DNA from: Candidatus Portnoybacteria bacterium CG02_land_8_20_14_3_00_45_8
GTDB taxonomy: Bacteria > Patescibacteriota > Minisyncoccia > Portnoybacterales > GWB1-42-6
DNA length: 5,169 bases
Assembly (NCBI GenBank): GCA_002780785.1
Contig: PEUE01000060.1
Location: forward strand, 1 to 5,169
Reading direction: 5' to 3'
A model generated the notes under the pieces. That model saw only the letters and a list, made by a program, of their open reading frames with translations. It was not told where the DNA came from and ran no database searches. Each line of letters starts with the position of its first letter. The first letter of the stretch is position 1. The translations under genes and the position numbers were made by a program. Positions 1 to 5,073 of the stretch are shown here, piece after piece.

Positions 1-11
1 CCGAATATACA

Positions 12-39
12 ATTATACCAAAAATACAGCGTTTGTCAA
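12..39 (-). promoter_or_regulatory. Leftward sigma70 promoter, near-perfect consensus
   Basis: On the minus strand a TTGACA box (39 to 34) is followed after 16 bases by TATAAT (17 to 12). A TG dinucleotide one base upstream of the -10 box makes it also an extended -10 promoter. Both hexamers match consensus fully. Transcription would start near position 5 and leave the window to the left, so it serves an unseen gene or RNA. It lies back to back with a weaker rightward promoter for the DHH-type gene, so the two probably form a divergent promoter region. Confidence 0.6.
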
Positions 40-54
40 GGGGTTGACCCCCTT
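38..54. promoter_or_regulatory. Small GC-rich dyad between divergent promoters
   Basis: AAGGGG and CCCCTT flank a 5-base loop in an otherwise AT-rich spacer, followed by a pyrimidine-rich run. It could be a weak rho-independent terminator for rightward transcription entering the window. It could equally be a protein-binding dyad, because it overlaps the -35 box of the rightward promoter and abuts the leftward -35 box. The short stem and imperfect T tract make the terminator reading uncertain. Confidence 0.3.
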
Positions 55-72
55 TCTTTCTTAAGCTACATT
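44..72 (+). promoter_or_regulatory. Candidate promoter for the DHH-type gene
   Basis: TTGACC (44-49, 5 of 6 consensus) is followed after 17 bases by TACATT (67-72, 4 of 6). The start would fall near 79, giving a leader of about 80 bases that contains the AT-rich hairpin at 104-147. The spacing is ideal but the -10 box is only fair. Confidence 0.4.
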
Positions 73-88
73 AACATAACCTTTTAAC

Positions 89-147
89 GAATAACGCCTA
101 ATGATTAATGAATAACGAATTTCATAAATTATGCGTTAGGCATTAAT
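89..147 (+). repeat. AT-rich direct and inverted repeats in the leader
   Basis: GAATAACG occurs at 89-96 and 110-117, spaced 21 bases, about two helical turns. An inverted repeat pairs ATTAATG (104-110) with CATTAAT (141-147) and TAACG (113-117) with CGTTA (134-138), with a small AATTT/AAATT dyad in the loop. A competing pairing, GCCTAA (96-101) with TTAGGC (136-141), uses the same right-hand bases, so the two folds exclude each other. This may be a leader structure, a binding-site cluster, or a dispersed intergenic repeat. Confidence 0.35.
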
Positions 148-158
148 AATTTTTCATT

Positions 159-1277
159 ATGCTTTCCCCTTCCCAACAAGCCATTGACCTCCTCCAAAAA
201 AGCAAAAACATTTTAATCGCTCTACCCGAATCGCTGAACGGCGACTCTCTTGGTTCGGCGCTGGCGCTGGCCAACACGCTTAAGGCGCTCGGCAAAAAAG
301 TGGAAATCGTGGCCCAAGAGCCGTTGCCCGAGCAATTGCTCTTTTTGGCCGACCCCAGCCGAGTTAAAAACAAGCTCGCGCCCTGGCGTGATTTTATTAT
401 CAACATTGACACCTCGCAGAATAAAATTTCACGGCTTCGCTACGAAACCGGCAGCCAAACCTTAAAAATATTTTTATCCACGCCGCAAAAAATTGAAGAA
501 CGCGATATCAAACTGGAACCCGGAGCTTTTTATTACGATTTAATTATCACCCTAGACGCGCCGGACATGGAATCACTAGGATTAATTTTTGAAGCCCACA
601 CTGAACTTTTTTTTAACAAACCGATTTTAAACATTGACCACCAAGCGGCCAATGAATATTTTGGCGAAGTCAATTTAGTTGAACCCACGGCCGCCGCCTG
701 CGCTGAAATTGTCAGTCGATTAATTGACGGCTTAGGACAAGCTATCAACGAGGAAACCGCCACGGCTTTGCTAACCGGCCTAATTGTTAAAACTCACAGC
801 TTTCAAAATAGTAAAACCACGCCGCAGGCGCTAAATCTGGCTTCCCTGTTAATTACTCAAGGCGCGCAGCAGGAAAAAATTGTCCGGTCTCTTTTCAAGA
901 CTAAACCGCTAAATCGGCTCAAACTCTGGGGTCGCTTATTGGGCAAGTTGGACCATAACGAGGAATTAAAAACCGCCTGGCTTTATATCGCGCCGGAGGA
1001 CTTTGCCGCCACCGGCACCTCCGACAAGGACTTACCTTTTATTTTAGAAGAGACAATGGAGCTCCTGCCCCAGCTTAATTTTTGTTTTATCTTCTGGCCG
1101 GATAACAGCGGCCTGCTCTGGACTATGGCTCAAGGACGACAACTGGAAAATCTGCAAAAGCTAACTCTGGAGCTGGGCGGCGCCATAAAAAATGGCAAAC
1201 TTCTGCTGCGCCTGCCAAGCAGCGACTTTTCCGCCAGCCGACAGACAATCAGCGCCTTGCTAAATTCCTTTAAATAG
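159..1277 (+). CDS. DHH-family phosphoesterase-like protein, probably catalytically degenerate
   Basis: This 372-residue cytoplasmic-type protein has the fold signature of the DHH/DHHA1 family (NrnA/RecJ-like nano-RNases, pAp and cyclic-dinucleotide phosphatases). Motif I appears as NGDSLGS (27-33), motif II as LDAPD with Asp133, motif III as IDHQAAN (159-165) and motif IV as LIVKTHSF (208-215). Active NrnA-type enzymes carry HxxPDGD, DHH and DTGxF at these places. Here the motif I His is Pro23, the first Asp is Asn27, the DHH third residue is Gln162 and the motif IV Asp is Lys211. The C-terminal GGGHxxAAG substrate loop is reduced to GGAIKNG (340-346). Asp29, Asp133, Asp160 and His161 remain. 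I infer loss or strong change of metal-dependent hydrolysis, perhaps leaving a nucleotide-binding or structural role. No signal peptide or membrane segment is evident. No Shine-Dalgarno precedes ATG 159, and no better in-frame start was seen. pilB follows after 42 bases on the same strand, so co-transcription is likely. Confidence 0.85.
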   Translation: MLSPSQQAIDLLQKSKNILIALPESLNGDSLGSALALANTLKALGKKVEIVAQEPLPEQLLFLADPSRVKNKLAPWRDFIINIDTSQNKISRLRYETGSQTLKIFLSTPQKIEERDIKLEPGAFYYDLIITLDAPDMESLGLIFEAHTELFFNKPILNIDHQAANEYFGEVNLVEPTAAACAEIVSRLIDGLGQAINEETATALLTGLIVKTHSFQNSKTTPQALNLASLLITQGAQQEKIVRSLFKTKPLNRLKLWGRLLGKLDHNEELKTAWLYIAPEDFAATGTSDKDLPFILEETMELLPQLNFCFIFWPDNSGLLWTMAQGRQLENLQKLTLELGGAIKNGKLLLRLPSSDFSASRQTISALLNSFK

Positions 1278-1284
1278 CTTAGAA

Positions 1285-1313
1285 TTGTAAAAGAATTTAA
1301 ATATTCTCATACT
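1285..1313 (+). promoter_or_regulatory. Weak candidate promoter just upstream of the pilus ATPase
   Basis: TTGTAA (1285-1290) and CATACT (1308-1313) match 4 of 6 each with a 17-base spacer. The predicted start falls on or beside ATG 1320, implying a leaderless transcript. The alternative is simple read-through from the DHH-type gene. A short AGAAT/ATTCT dyad (1292-1307) lies in the spacer. Confidence 0.22.
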
Positions 1314-1319
1314 TTCTTT

Positions 1320-2999
1320 ATGGCCGCACCAAAAAAGAAGCCGGCGCTTGAAGAAAAGCTTGATGAGACAATAACCGAAATCAAGCGAATAGAGGAAGAA
1401 CAGCGGGCCAAGGAATTGGCCGTTAAGTTAAAGTTGCCCTACGTTAATTTGCTGACTCTGCCTATTCAGACCGACGCCTTAATGATGCTTGATGAAAAGG
1501 ACGCTCGCGCCGGAAAGGTAGCCGTCATTCAAAGGTCCGACAATAAATTAAAAATTGCTTTGCGCGATCCCCAGCACCCTGCGACCCAAGCCGCTTTGGA
1601 CGGCTTAACCAGGCAGGGTTTTTCTTTTTCTTTATTTATCACTTCACCCCACAGCTTAACCAAGGCCCTTGACCGCTATAAGGGCCTGGAAAAACAAAAA
1701 AAGGAAATTTCCGGCCGAGTGGAAATAACCGAAGAGCTGCTTAAAAAATATCAAGAAGAGCTCAAGGGTCTGGACGACATTAAAAAGAAAGTTGAAGGCA
1801 TGAGCCAGGACGAACCTACCCATCTGCTGGAAGTGATTATTGCCGGCTCTTTGCAAAACGGGGCCTCCGACCTCCACTTTGAAAGTAAGGAAACGGGCGG
1901 ACTGCTGCGCTTCCGAGTAGACGGCATTTTGCACGACAGCGCTATTTTTTCTATTAAGACCTACAACTTAATCCTATCCCGAATCAAACTTTTATCCAGC
2001 ATGGTACTGAATGTTCGCGATAAGGCCCAAGACGGCCGTTTTTCTATCCGCATTAAGGACTATGATGTGGAAGTTCGCGTTTCCATTATTCCCGGACCTT
2101 ACGGCGAAAATATCGTGATGAGAATTCTGGACCCCAAAAATATCAGCTTAAGCATTAAGGACCTCGGTTTTCGTGAAGATGCCTACCAGTTTTTACTAAA
2201 AGAAATTGACCGGCCCAACGGCATGATTATCACCACCGGCCCGACGGGCTCGGGCAAGACCACCGCGCTTTACGCTTTCTTGAAAGAAATCACCAGCCCC
2301 GATTTGAAAATAATCACGCTGGAAGACCCGATTGAATATCACTTAGCCGGCGTGACCCAGACGCAAGTTGAAAGTGAACAGGGCTACACCTTTGCTTTGG
2401 GTTTGCGCGCGATATTGCGTCAAGACCCGGATGTGGTGCTGGTGGGCGAAATCCGCGACCAAGAGACCGCCGAAACCGCCATTCACGCGGCCCTGACCGG
2501 CCACATTGTTTTTTCCACTCTCCACACCAATGACGCGGCCGGCGCCATTCCCCGTTTTATTGATATGGGCGCCAACCCCACCATTCTTTCGGCGGCGCTG
2601 ATTGACGTGATGGCCCAGCGCCTGCTGCGCCGAGTTTGCAAAGAGTGCAAAGAAGAGTACGCGCCATCGGCCGAAGAAAAAGAGAAAATAAAAAAAGCCC
2701 TGACGGGCTTGCCCAAAGAAGTGGCTGTGCCGGATATCAGTAAGGGCTGCAAACTAGTCCGCGGCCAGGGTTGTGATAAGTGCTCAAAAACCGGCTACAA
2801 AGGCCGCGTTGGCGTTTATGAAATAATCCACATTGACGCGGCGATGGAAAAAATTATTGCCAAATCGCCCTCTCACGCCGAAGTGCTGGAGCAAGCCAAA
2901 CAAAGCGGTTTTATTTCTATGTATCAGGACGGGGTAATTAAAATTTTACAAGGCGTCACCACTTTTGAAGAGCTTGATAATATTGTCGGCGACCGATAA
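1320..2999 (+). CDS. pilB: Type IV pilus assembly / type II secretion ATPase (PilB/GspE family)
   Basis: This is the hexameric AAA-like secretion ATPase that powers pilin polymerisation from the cytoplasmic face of the inner membrane. The 559-residue length is normal for PilB/GspE. A charged, partly helical N-terminus (1-30) leads into a GspE/MshEN-like N-terminal domain (about 30-120). A Lys/Glu-rich, coiled-coil-like linker follows (about 120-160), then the N2 domain with SDLHFE (183-188) and RFRVDG (197-202). The core has Walker A GPTGSGKT (307-314), the Asp box IITLEDPIEY (331-340), Walker B within DPDVVLVGEIRD (369-380) and the His box TGHIVFSTLHTNDA (393-406). A tetracysteine zinc site, C440/C443 and C485/C488, is the PilB/GspE hallmark that separates it from PilT retraction ATPases. 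All key residues are present, so it should be active. No pilC, pilin or pilT lies in the window, so its partners must be elsewhere. ATG 1320 has no Shine-Dalgarno. The choice between PilB and GspE cannot be settled from this protein alone; PilB is favoured because CPR bacteria commonly carry type IV pili. Confidence 0.95.
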   Translation: MAAPKKKPALEEKLDETITEIKRIEEEQRAKELAVKLKLPYVNLLTLPIQTDALMMLDEKDARAGKVAVIQRSDNKLKIALRDPQHPATQAALDGLTRQGFSFSLFITSPHSLTKALDRYKGLEKQKKEISGRVEITEELLKKYQEELKGLDDIKKKVEGMSQDEPTHLLEVIIAGSLQNGASDLHFESKETGGLLRFRVDGILHDSAIFSIKTYNLILSRIKLLSSMVLNVRDKAQDGRFSIRIKDYDVEVRVSIIPGPYGENIVMRILDPKNISLSIKDLGFREDAYQFLLKEIDRPNGMIITTGPTGSGKTTALYAFLKEITSPDLKIITLEDPIEYHLAGVTQTQVESEQGYTFALGLRAILRQDPDVVLVGEIRDQETAETAIHAALTGHIVFSTLHTNDAAGAIPRFIDMGANPTILSAALIDVMAQRLLRRVCKECKEEYAPSAEEKEKIKKALTGLPKEVAVPDISKGCKLVRGQGCDKCSKTGYKGRVGVYEIIHIDAAMEKIIAKSPSHAEVLEQAKQSGFISMYQDGVIKILQGVTTFEELDNIVGDR

Positions 3000-3007
3000 A
3001 CATTCGC

Positions 3008-3035
3008 AAACAAAAACTCTCCTTAATCTGTAGGC
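3008..3035 (-). terminator. U-tract 3' end of the minus-strand RNA
   Basis: The 3' arm of the closing stem (3035-3012 on the minus strand) ends in GAGAG and is followed by TTTTTGTTT (3016-3008), 9 bases from the pilB stop codon. Transcription here converges with pilB. The stem closes over a long RNA rather than a short loop, so efficiency as a classical intrinsic terminator is uncertain. The opposite arm also ends in five T on the plus strand (3179-3183), so some bidirectional function is possible. Confidence 0.4.
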
Positions 3036-3209
3036 AAAGTCCTTCCCTCTGGGGAGAAGGCTAAAGATTTTGCCTAGGAGAAATCCAGCCGAAGCCAAAT
3101 CTTCCTTAAATTGAACAAAATCCCGCCAAGGCCAAAATTTGAATTATAAAGACCTTTTCGCCTACAGATTAAAGAGAGTTTTTAGAAAAAACTGGGTACT
3201 TATCACGAA
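3008..3209 (-). ncRNA. Structured minus-strand RNA with 6S-like architecture
   Basis: Read on the minus strand, 3183-3160 pairs with 3012-3035 as a 24-bp closing stem containing one G-U pair, extended by three more pairs (3159-3157 with 3036-3038). Inside is a large asymmetric bubble (3156-3128 opposite 3058-3039) whose 3' side can form a small CCUU/AAGG hairpin. Next comes a stem joining 3127-3116 to 3072-3059, including GAUUUUG/CAAAAUC. A 13-bp apical hairpin (3106-3094 with 3089-3076, one bulged C) is capped by a C(UUCG)G tetraloop. Several pairs are G-U on this strand and would be A-C mismatches on the other, so the fold supports minus-strand transcription. A TTGACA promoter lies just upstream, and the 3' arm runs into TTTTTGTTT. 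Closing stem, central bubble and apical stem at roughly 200 nt are the plan of 6S RNA, which binds the RNA polymerase holoenzyme as a promoter mimic. I cannot confirm the family by sequence alone. A MITE with long terminal repeats is the main alternative. Confidence 0.65.
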
Positions 3210-3227
3210 GAGGTGATGTTATCACGA
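3200..3227. promoter_or_regulatory. Operator-like TTATCACGA repeat over the RNA promoter
   Basis: TTATCACGA occurs at 3200-3208 and 3219-3227 in the same orientation, 19 bases apart. An inverted copy of the core, GTGAT (3213-3217), lies between them and forms a perfect 5-base dyad with ATCAC (3221-3225). The sites cover the -10 box and start point of the minus-strand promoter, where a bound repressor would block transcription. The binding factor is unknown. Confidence 0.35.
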
Positions 3228-3244
3228 TTTCTTAACCTTGTCAA
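3216..3244 (-). promoter_or_regulatory. Promoter of the minus-strand structured RNA
   Basis: On the minus strand a perfect TTGACA (3244-3239) is followed after 17 bases by TAACAT (3221-3216, 4 of 6 including the key T, A and final T). A TG one base upstream of the -10 box gives an extended -10 element. The predicted start near 3209 lies about 25 bases upstream of the closing stem of the structured RNA. Finding a consensus promoter correctly placed and oriented supports the RNA gene call independently of the fold. Confidence 0.55.
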
Positions 3245-3258
3245 GAGCTCCACCCCGC

Positions 3259-3355
3259 CCTGCCAAAGCCGACATTGATTAGACGATAAGACCGCAAAAG
3301 CAAACTTAGAAGATGTTTATCTATTTATCAAGTAATCACTTTGGCTGTTGGCGGG
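3259..3355 (+). repeat. Large imperfect inverted repeat upstream of ruvB
   Basis: Bases 3259-3272 pair with 3341-3355 over 14 bp with one bulged G (3347). After small internal loops, 3276-3281 pairs with 3333-3338 and 3285-3289 with 3325-3329, leaving a loop of about 35 bases. Two lower-stem pairs are G-U only when read on the plus strand (3261 with 3353, 3271 with 3342), which mildly favours a plus-strand RNA. It may be a second small RNA, a ruvB leader structure, or a DNA-level cruciform. I see no open reading frame or good plus-strand promoter in front of it. The right arm overlaps the likely ruvB -35 box. Confidence 0.45.
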
Positions 3356-3369
3356 CAGGCCTTTATAAA
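3341..3369 (+). promoter_or_regulatory. Candidate ruvB promoter
   Basis: TTGGCT (3341-3346, 4 of 6) and TATAAA (3364-3369, 5 of 6) are separated by 17 bases. The -10 box sits in a perfect 12-base palindrome, CCTTTATAAAGG (3360-3371). The predicted start near 3376 would cut into the ribosome binding site, so the real start may be a few bases earlier or the promoter may lie elsewhere. Confidence 0.35.
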
Positions 3370-3379
3370 GGGAGGAGAA
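3370..3379 (+). promoter_or_regulatory. ruvB ribosome binding site
   Basis: The purine run GGGAGGAGAA offers GGAGG (3371-3375) and GGAGAA (3374-3379) upstream of ATG 3390, with spacings of 14 and 10 bases. It is the only clear Shine-Dalgarno in the window, and it fixes the ruvB start. Confidence 0.6.
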
Positions 3380-3389
3380 GTAGAAAAAT

Positions 3390-4403
3390 ATGCTAACTAA
3401 CCCCCAACCAACCATTGAAGATTTTGGCTTGGACGCCACCCTGCGACCCCGAAAGCTAAGCGAATATCAGGGTCAAAATAAGGTCAAAGAAAACCTCAAA
3501 ATCCTCATTGAAGCAGCCCGCCAAAGGAAAGAGCCCATTGAGCACGTCTTGCTCTGCGGGGCAGCGGGCTTGGGTAAGACCACCCTGGCTCATATTATCG
3601 CCTCGGAGATGGGCGTGGGCATTAAAGTGACCTCTGGCCCGGCTATTGAAAGAGTTGGAGACCTCGGGTCAATTTTGACAAACTTAAGCGAAGGTGATGT
3701 CCTGTTTATTGACGAAGCCCACCGCTTAAATAAACTCATTGAAGAAGTCCTCTATCCGGCGATGGAGGATTTTAAATTGGACATTGTGATCGGCAAAGGC
3801 CCCTCGGCTAGAACCTTGCAATTAGACTTGCCTCACTTTACTTTAATTGCCGCCACCACCCGCCCGAGCTTATTATCCTCTCCCCTGCGCTCGCGTTTTG
3901 GCATAACTTTCCGGCTGGATTTTTATCAACTGGCCGATATTGCTAAAATCCTTAATCGCTCCGCCAGAATCTTAAATATTCAAGCAGACCAGGAAGGCAC
4001 CGAGCTCATCTCCCAATCCGCCCGCTTCACGCCCCGCGTGGCTAACCGCTTGCTCAAACGAGTGCGCGACTATGCCCAAGTTCGAGGACAAGGCAAAATC
4101 ACCGGCCCCATCACGCGCGAGGCCTTAGAAATGCTGGAAGTTGATTCGCTGGGACTGGAACCAATTGACCGGCAAATTTTAAAAGCGATTATTGAAAAGT
4201 TTGACGGCGGACCGGTTGGTTTGCAAGCCCTAGCGGCCGCCACCAACGAAGAGCAAGATACCATTGAAGATATTTACGAGCCCTACTTAATGCAGCTTGG
4301 CTTTATTGGCCGCACCCCTCGCGGCCGCACCGCCACTCGCGTGGCCTATGAACATCTAGGGCTTAAATACCTAGACAGCGCGCAGGATAAGTTAATTAAT
4401 TAA
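3390..4403 (+). CDS. ruvB: Holliday junction branch migration DNA helicase RuvB
   Basis: RuvB is the AAA+ motor that, with RuvA, drives branch migration of Holliday junctions before RuvC cleavage. The 337 residues match the usual family length. The large ATPase domain has [12 protein letters not shown] (18-29), Walker A GAAGLGKT (57-64), Walker B LFIDEAH (105-111) followed by RLN, and sensor 1/arginine-finger region [18 protein letters not shown] (154-171). The sensor 2 helix is [14 protein letters not shown] (214-227). The C-terminal winged helix holds [12 protein letters not shown] (271-282), [10 protein letters not shown] (291-300) and RTPRGRTAT (308-316). Walker A has Ala-Ala where most RuvB proteins have Pro-Pro; the Gly-Lys-Thr core is intact, so activity is expected. 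Neither ruvA nor ruvC lies in the window. The last 26 codons are duplicated downstream of higA, so the current 3' end may be a re-created one. Confidence 0.97.
   Translation: MLTNPQPTIEDFGLDATLRPRKLSEYQGQNKVKENLKILIEAARQRKEPIEHVLLCGAAGLGKTTLAHIIASEMGVGIKVTSGPAIERVGDLGSILTNLSEGDVLFIDEAHRLNKLIEEVLYPAMEDFKLDIVIGKGPSARTLQLDLPHFTLIAATTRPSLLSSPLRSRFGITFRLDFYQLADIAKILNRSARILNIQADQEGTELISQSARFTPRVANRLLKRVRDYAQVRGQGKITGPITREALEMLEVDSLGLEPIDRQILKAIIEKFDGGPVGLQALAAATNEEQDTIEDIYEPYLMQLGFIGRTPRGRTATRVAYEHLGLKYLDSAQDKLIN
4321..4400 (+). repeat. Direct repeat copy 1 (native-position ruvB 3' end)
   Basis: This stretch, coding for the end of RuvB, is repeated 753 bases downstream at 5074-5150. Over 77 aligned bases (4321-4397) only three differ: 4337 T/C, 4391 G/A and 4394 A/G. 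Copy 1 then has an extra AAT codon (4398-4400) before the stop. The left edge is sharp, at GCGGCCGC, an 8-base palindrome. The right edge fades into AT-rich sequence after the stop codon. Confidence 0.93.
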
Positions 4404-4434
4404 TTTAAGAATCGCCTATTCTACCGACAACTAA

Positions 4435-4465
4435 TAACGCTTGACAATATTATTGTGCCGCGTTA
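4435..4465. promoter_or_regulatory. 31-base operator-like dyad at the higBA promoter
   Basis: Two nested arms share one centre at 4450. ACAATA (4444-4449) mirrors TATTGT (4451-4456), and TAACGC (4435-4440) mirrors GCGTTA (4460-4465); 12 of 15 base pairs are symmetric. The dyad covers the -35 box and spacer and reaches the first bases of the -10 box. HigA-type antitoxins commonly repress their own operon through such palindromes, so this is the likely autoregulatory site. Confidence 0.65.
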
Positions 4466-4469
4466 CTAT
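4441..4469 (+). promoter_or_regulatory. higBA promoter
   Basis: A perfect TTGACA (4441-4446) and TACTAT (4464-4469, 4 of 6 with T, A and final T conserved) are 17 bases apart. The predicted start at about 4476 is only some five bases before the higB ATG, so the mRNA would be nearly leaderless. No Shine-Dalgarno is present, which agrees with that. Confidence 0.65.
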
Positions 4470-4480
4470 AACAATGGCTC

Positions 4481-4762
4481 ATGATTAAAAGCTTTAAATG
4501 TAAAGAAACACAAAAAATATTCAATAGGGACACCTCCTTTATTCTCCCCTCTTCAATTCAAAGAACGGCTATGCGCAAATTATGGATGGTGGCCGCCGCC
4601 AATTCAATAAACGACCTGCGAATACCGCCGGCTAATCGCTTAGAAAAATTAAAGGGCCGAAGAAAAGGACAATATAGTATTCGCATCAATGATCAGTGGC
4701 GGATCTGCTTTAAATGGCATCGGCAAGATGCTTATGAGGTAGAAATCATTAACTATCATTAA
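4481..4762 (+). CDS. higB: HigB-type mRNA-interferase toxin (RelE superfamily)
   Basis: This 93-residue basic protein belongs to the HigB branch of the RelE/ParE superfamily (plasmid maintenance killer type). Such toxins enter the ribosomal A site and cut translated mRNA. Recognisable features are the N-terminal MIKSFKCKET, the central NDLRIPPANRLEKLKG (44-59), the strand motif GQYSIRINDQWRICF (63-77) and the C-terminal EVEIINYH (86-93). The final Tyr92-His93 matches the conserved catalytic end of HigB proteins. The common Asp before it is Asn91 here, and its effect is unknown. The length is full for the family and the frame is intact, so the toxin is probably functional. It precedes its antitoxin, the typical higBA order, with a 7-base gap. 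Expression is likely controlled by HigA and the HigA-HigB complex at the upstream dyad. The gene looks more A/T-rich than ruvB, as expected for an acquired module. Confidence 0.93.
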   Translation: MIKSFKCKETQKIFNRDTSFILPSSIQRTAMRKLWMVAAANSINDLRIPPANRLEKLKGRRKGQYSIRINDQWRICFKWHRQDAYEVEIINYH

Positions 4763-4769
4763 TAATTAT

Positions 4770-5072
4770 ATGACTAAAAAAATTAAACCGATTCATCCGG
4801 GAGAAATATTAATGGAAGAATTTTTAGCCCCCCTTGAAATCAGCCAGTACCGCCTGGCTAAGGATATTGGGGTTGCTCCGCGCCGAATCAACGAAATTGT
4901 GCACAGTCTGCGCGCTATTTCCACGAATACAGCTCTTCGTCTGGGAAAATATTTTAATACTTCACCGCAATTCTGGCTTAATCTGCAGTCCCATTTTGAT
5001 TTGGAAACAGAAAAGGAGAAACTGGCTAAAATATTAAAAAATGAAGTAAAAACGTTTGAATTTGCGATTTAA
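4770..5072 (+). CDS. higA: HigA-type antitoxin, XRE-family DNA-binding protein
   Basis: HigA neutralises HigB and represses the operon. The 100 residues fit the family. IHPGEILMEEFLAPLEIS (8-25) is the classic HigA opening. A helix-turn-helix runs from about 24 to 46, including SQYRLAKDIGVAPRRINEIV. RAISTNTALRLGKYFNTSP (48-66) and FWLNLQSHFDLE (68-79) complete the five-helix HigA signature. The Lys/Glu-rich tail (80-100) may contact the toxin, but this is inferred. ATG 4770 is seven bases after the higB stop and has no Shine-Dalgarno, so translational coupling is likely. The stop codon ends one base before the duplicated ruvB 3' end, which makes it nearly flush with the boundary of the inserted unit. 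Nothing is visibly broken, so the pair should be a working toxin-antitoxin module. Confidence 0.95.
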   Translation: MTKKIKPIHPGEILMEEFLAPLEISQYRLAKDIGVAPRRINEIVHSLRAISTNTALRLGKYFNTSPQFWLNLQSHFDLETEKEKLAKILKNEVKTFEFAI

Positions 5073-5073
5073 T

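Noticed and set aside
1656..1934. Minus-strand open frame of 92 codons inside the pilus ATPase gene
   Set aside because: It lies wholly opposite a gene with complete family motifs, and its translation shows no recognisable domain. The same applies to other minus-strand frames at 143-412, 533-763, 2343-2525, 2483-2752 and 4070-4264.
3012..3183. MITE with 24-base terminal inverted repeats
   Set aside because: No target-site duplication is evident at the edges, the interior folds into a continuous structure with strand-specific G-U pairs, and a matching promoter lies outside it. RNA gene preferred, but MITE not excluded.
3000..3389. CRISPR array, tRNA, RNase P RNA, tmRNA or SRP RNA in the gap
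   Set aside because: There are no regularly spaced repeats, no cloverleaf or T-loop signature, and none of the conserved core motifs of RNase P, tmRNA or SRP RNA that I looked for on either strand.
4233..4328. GCGGCCGC at 4233, 4321 and 5074 as recombinase sites or cloning artefacts
   Set aside because: The 4233 copy encodes conserved RuvB residues and shows no duplication around it, and the 5074 copy is simply part of the direct repeat. Only the sharp left repeat boundary at this palindrome is worth remembering.
4834..5037. 67-codon plus-strand frame within higA
   Set aside because: It is an out-of-frame overlap with a full-length HigA and has no recognisable motif or start signal.
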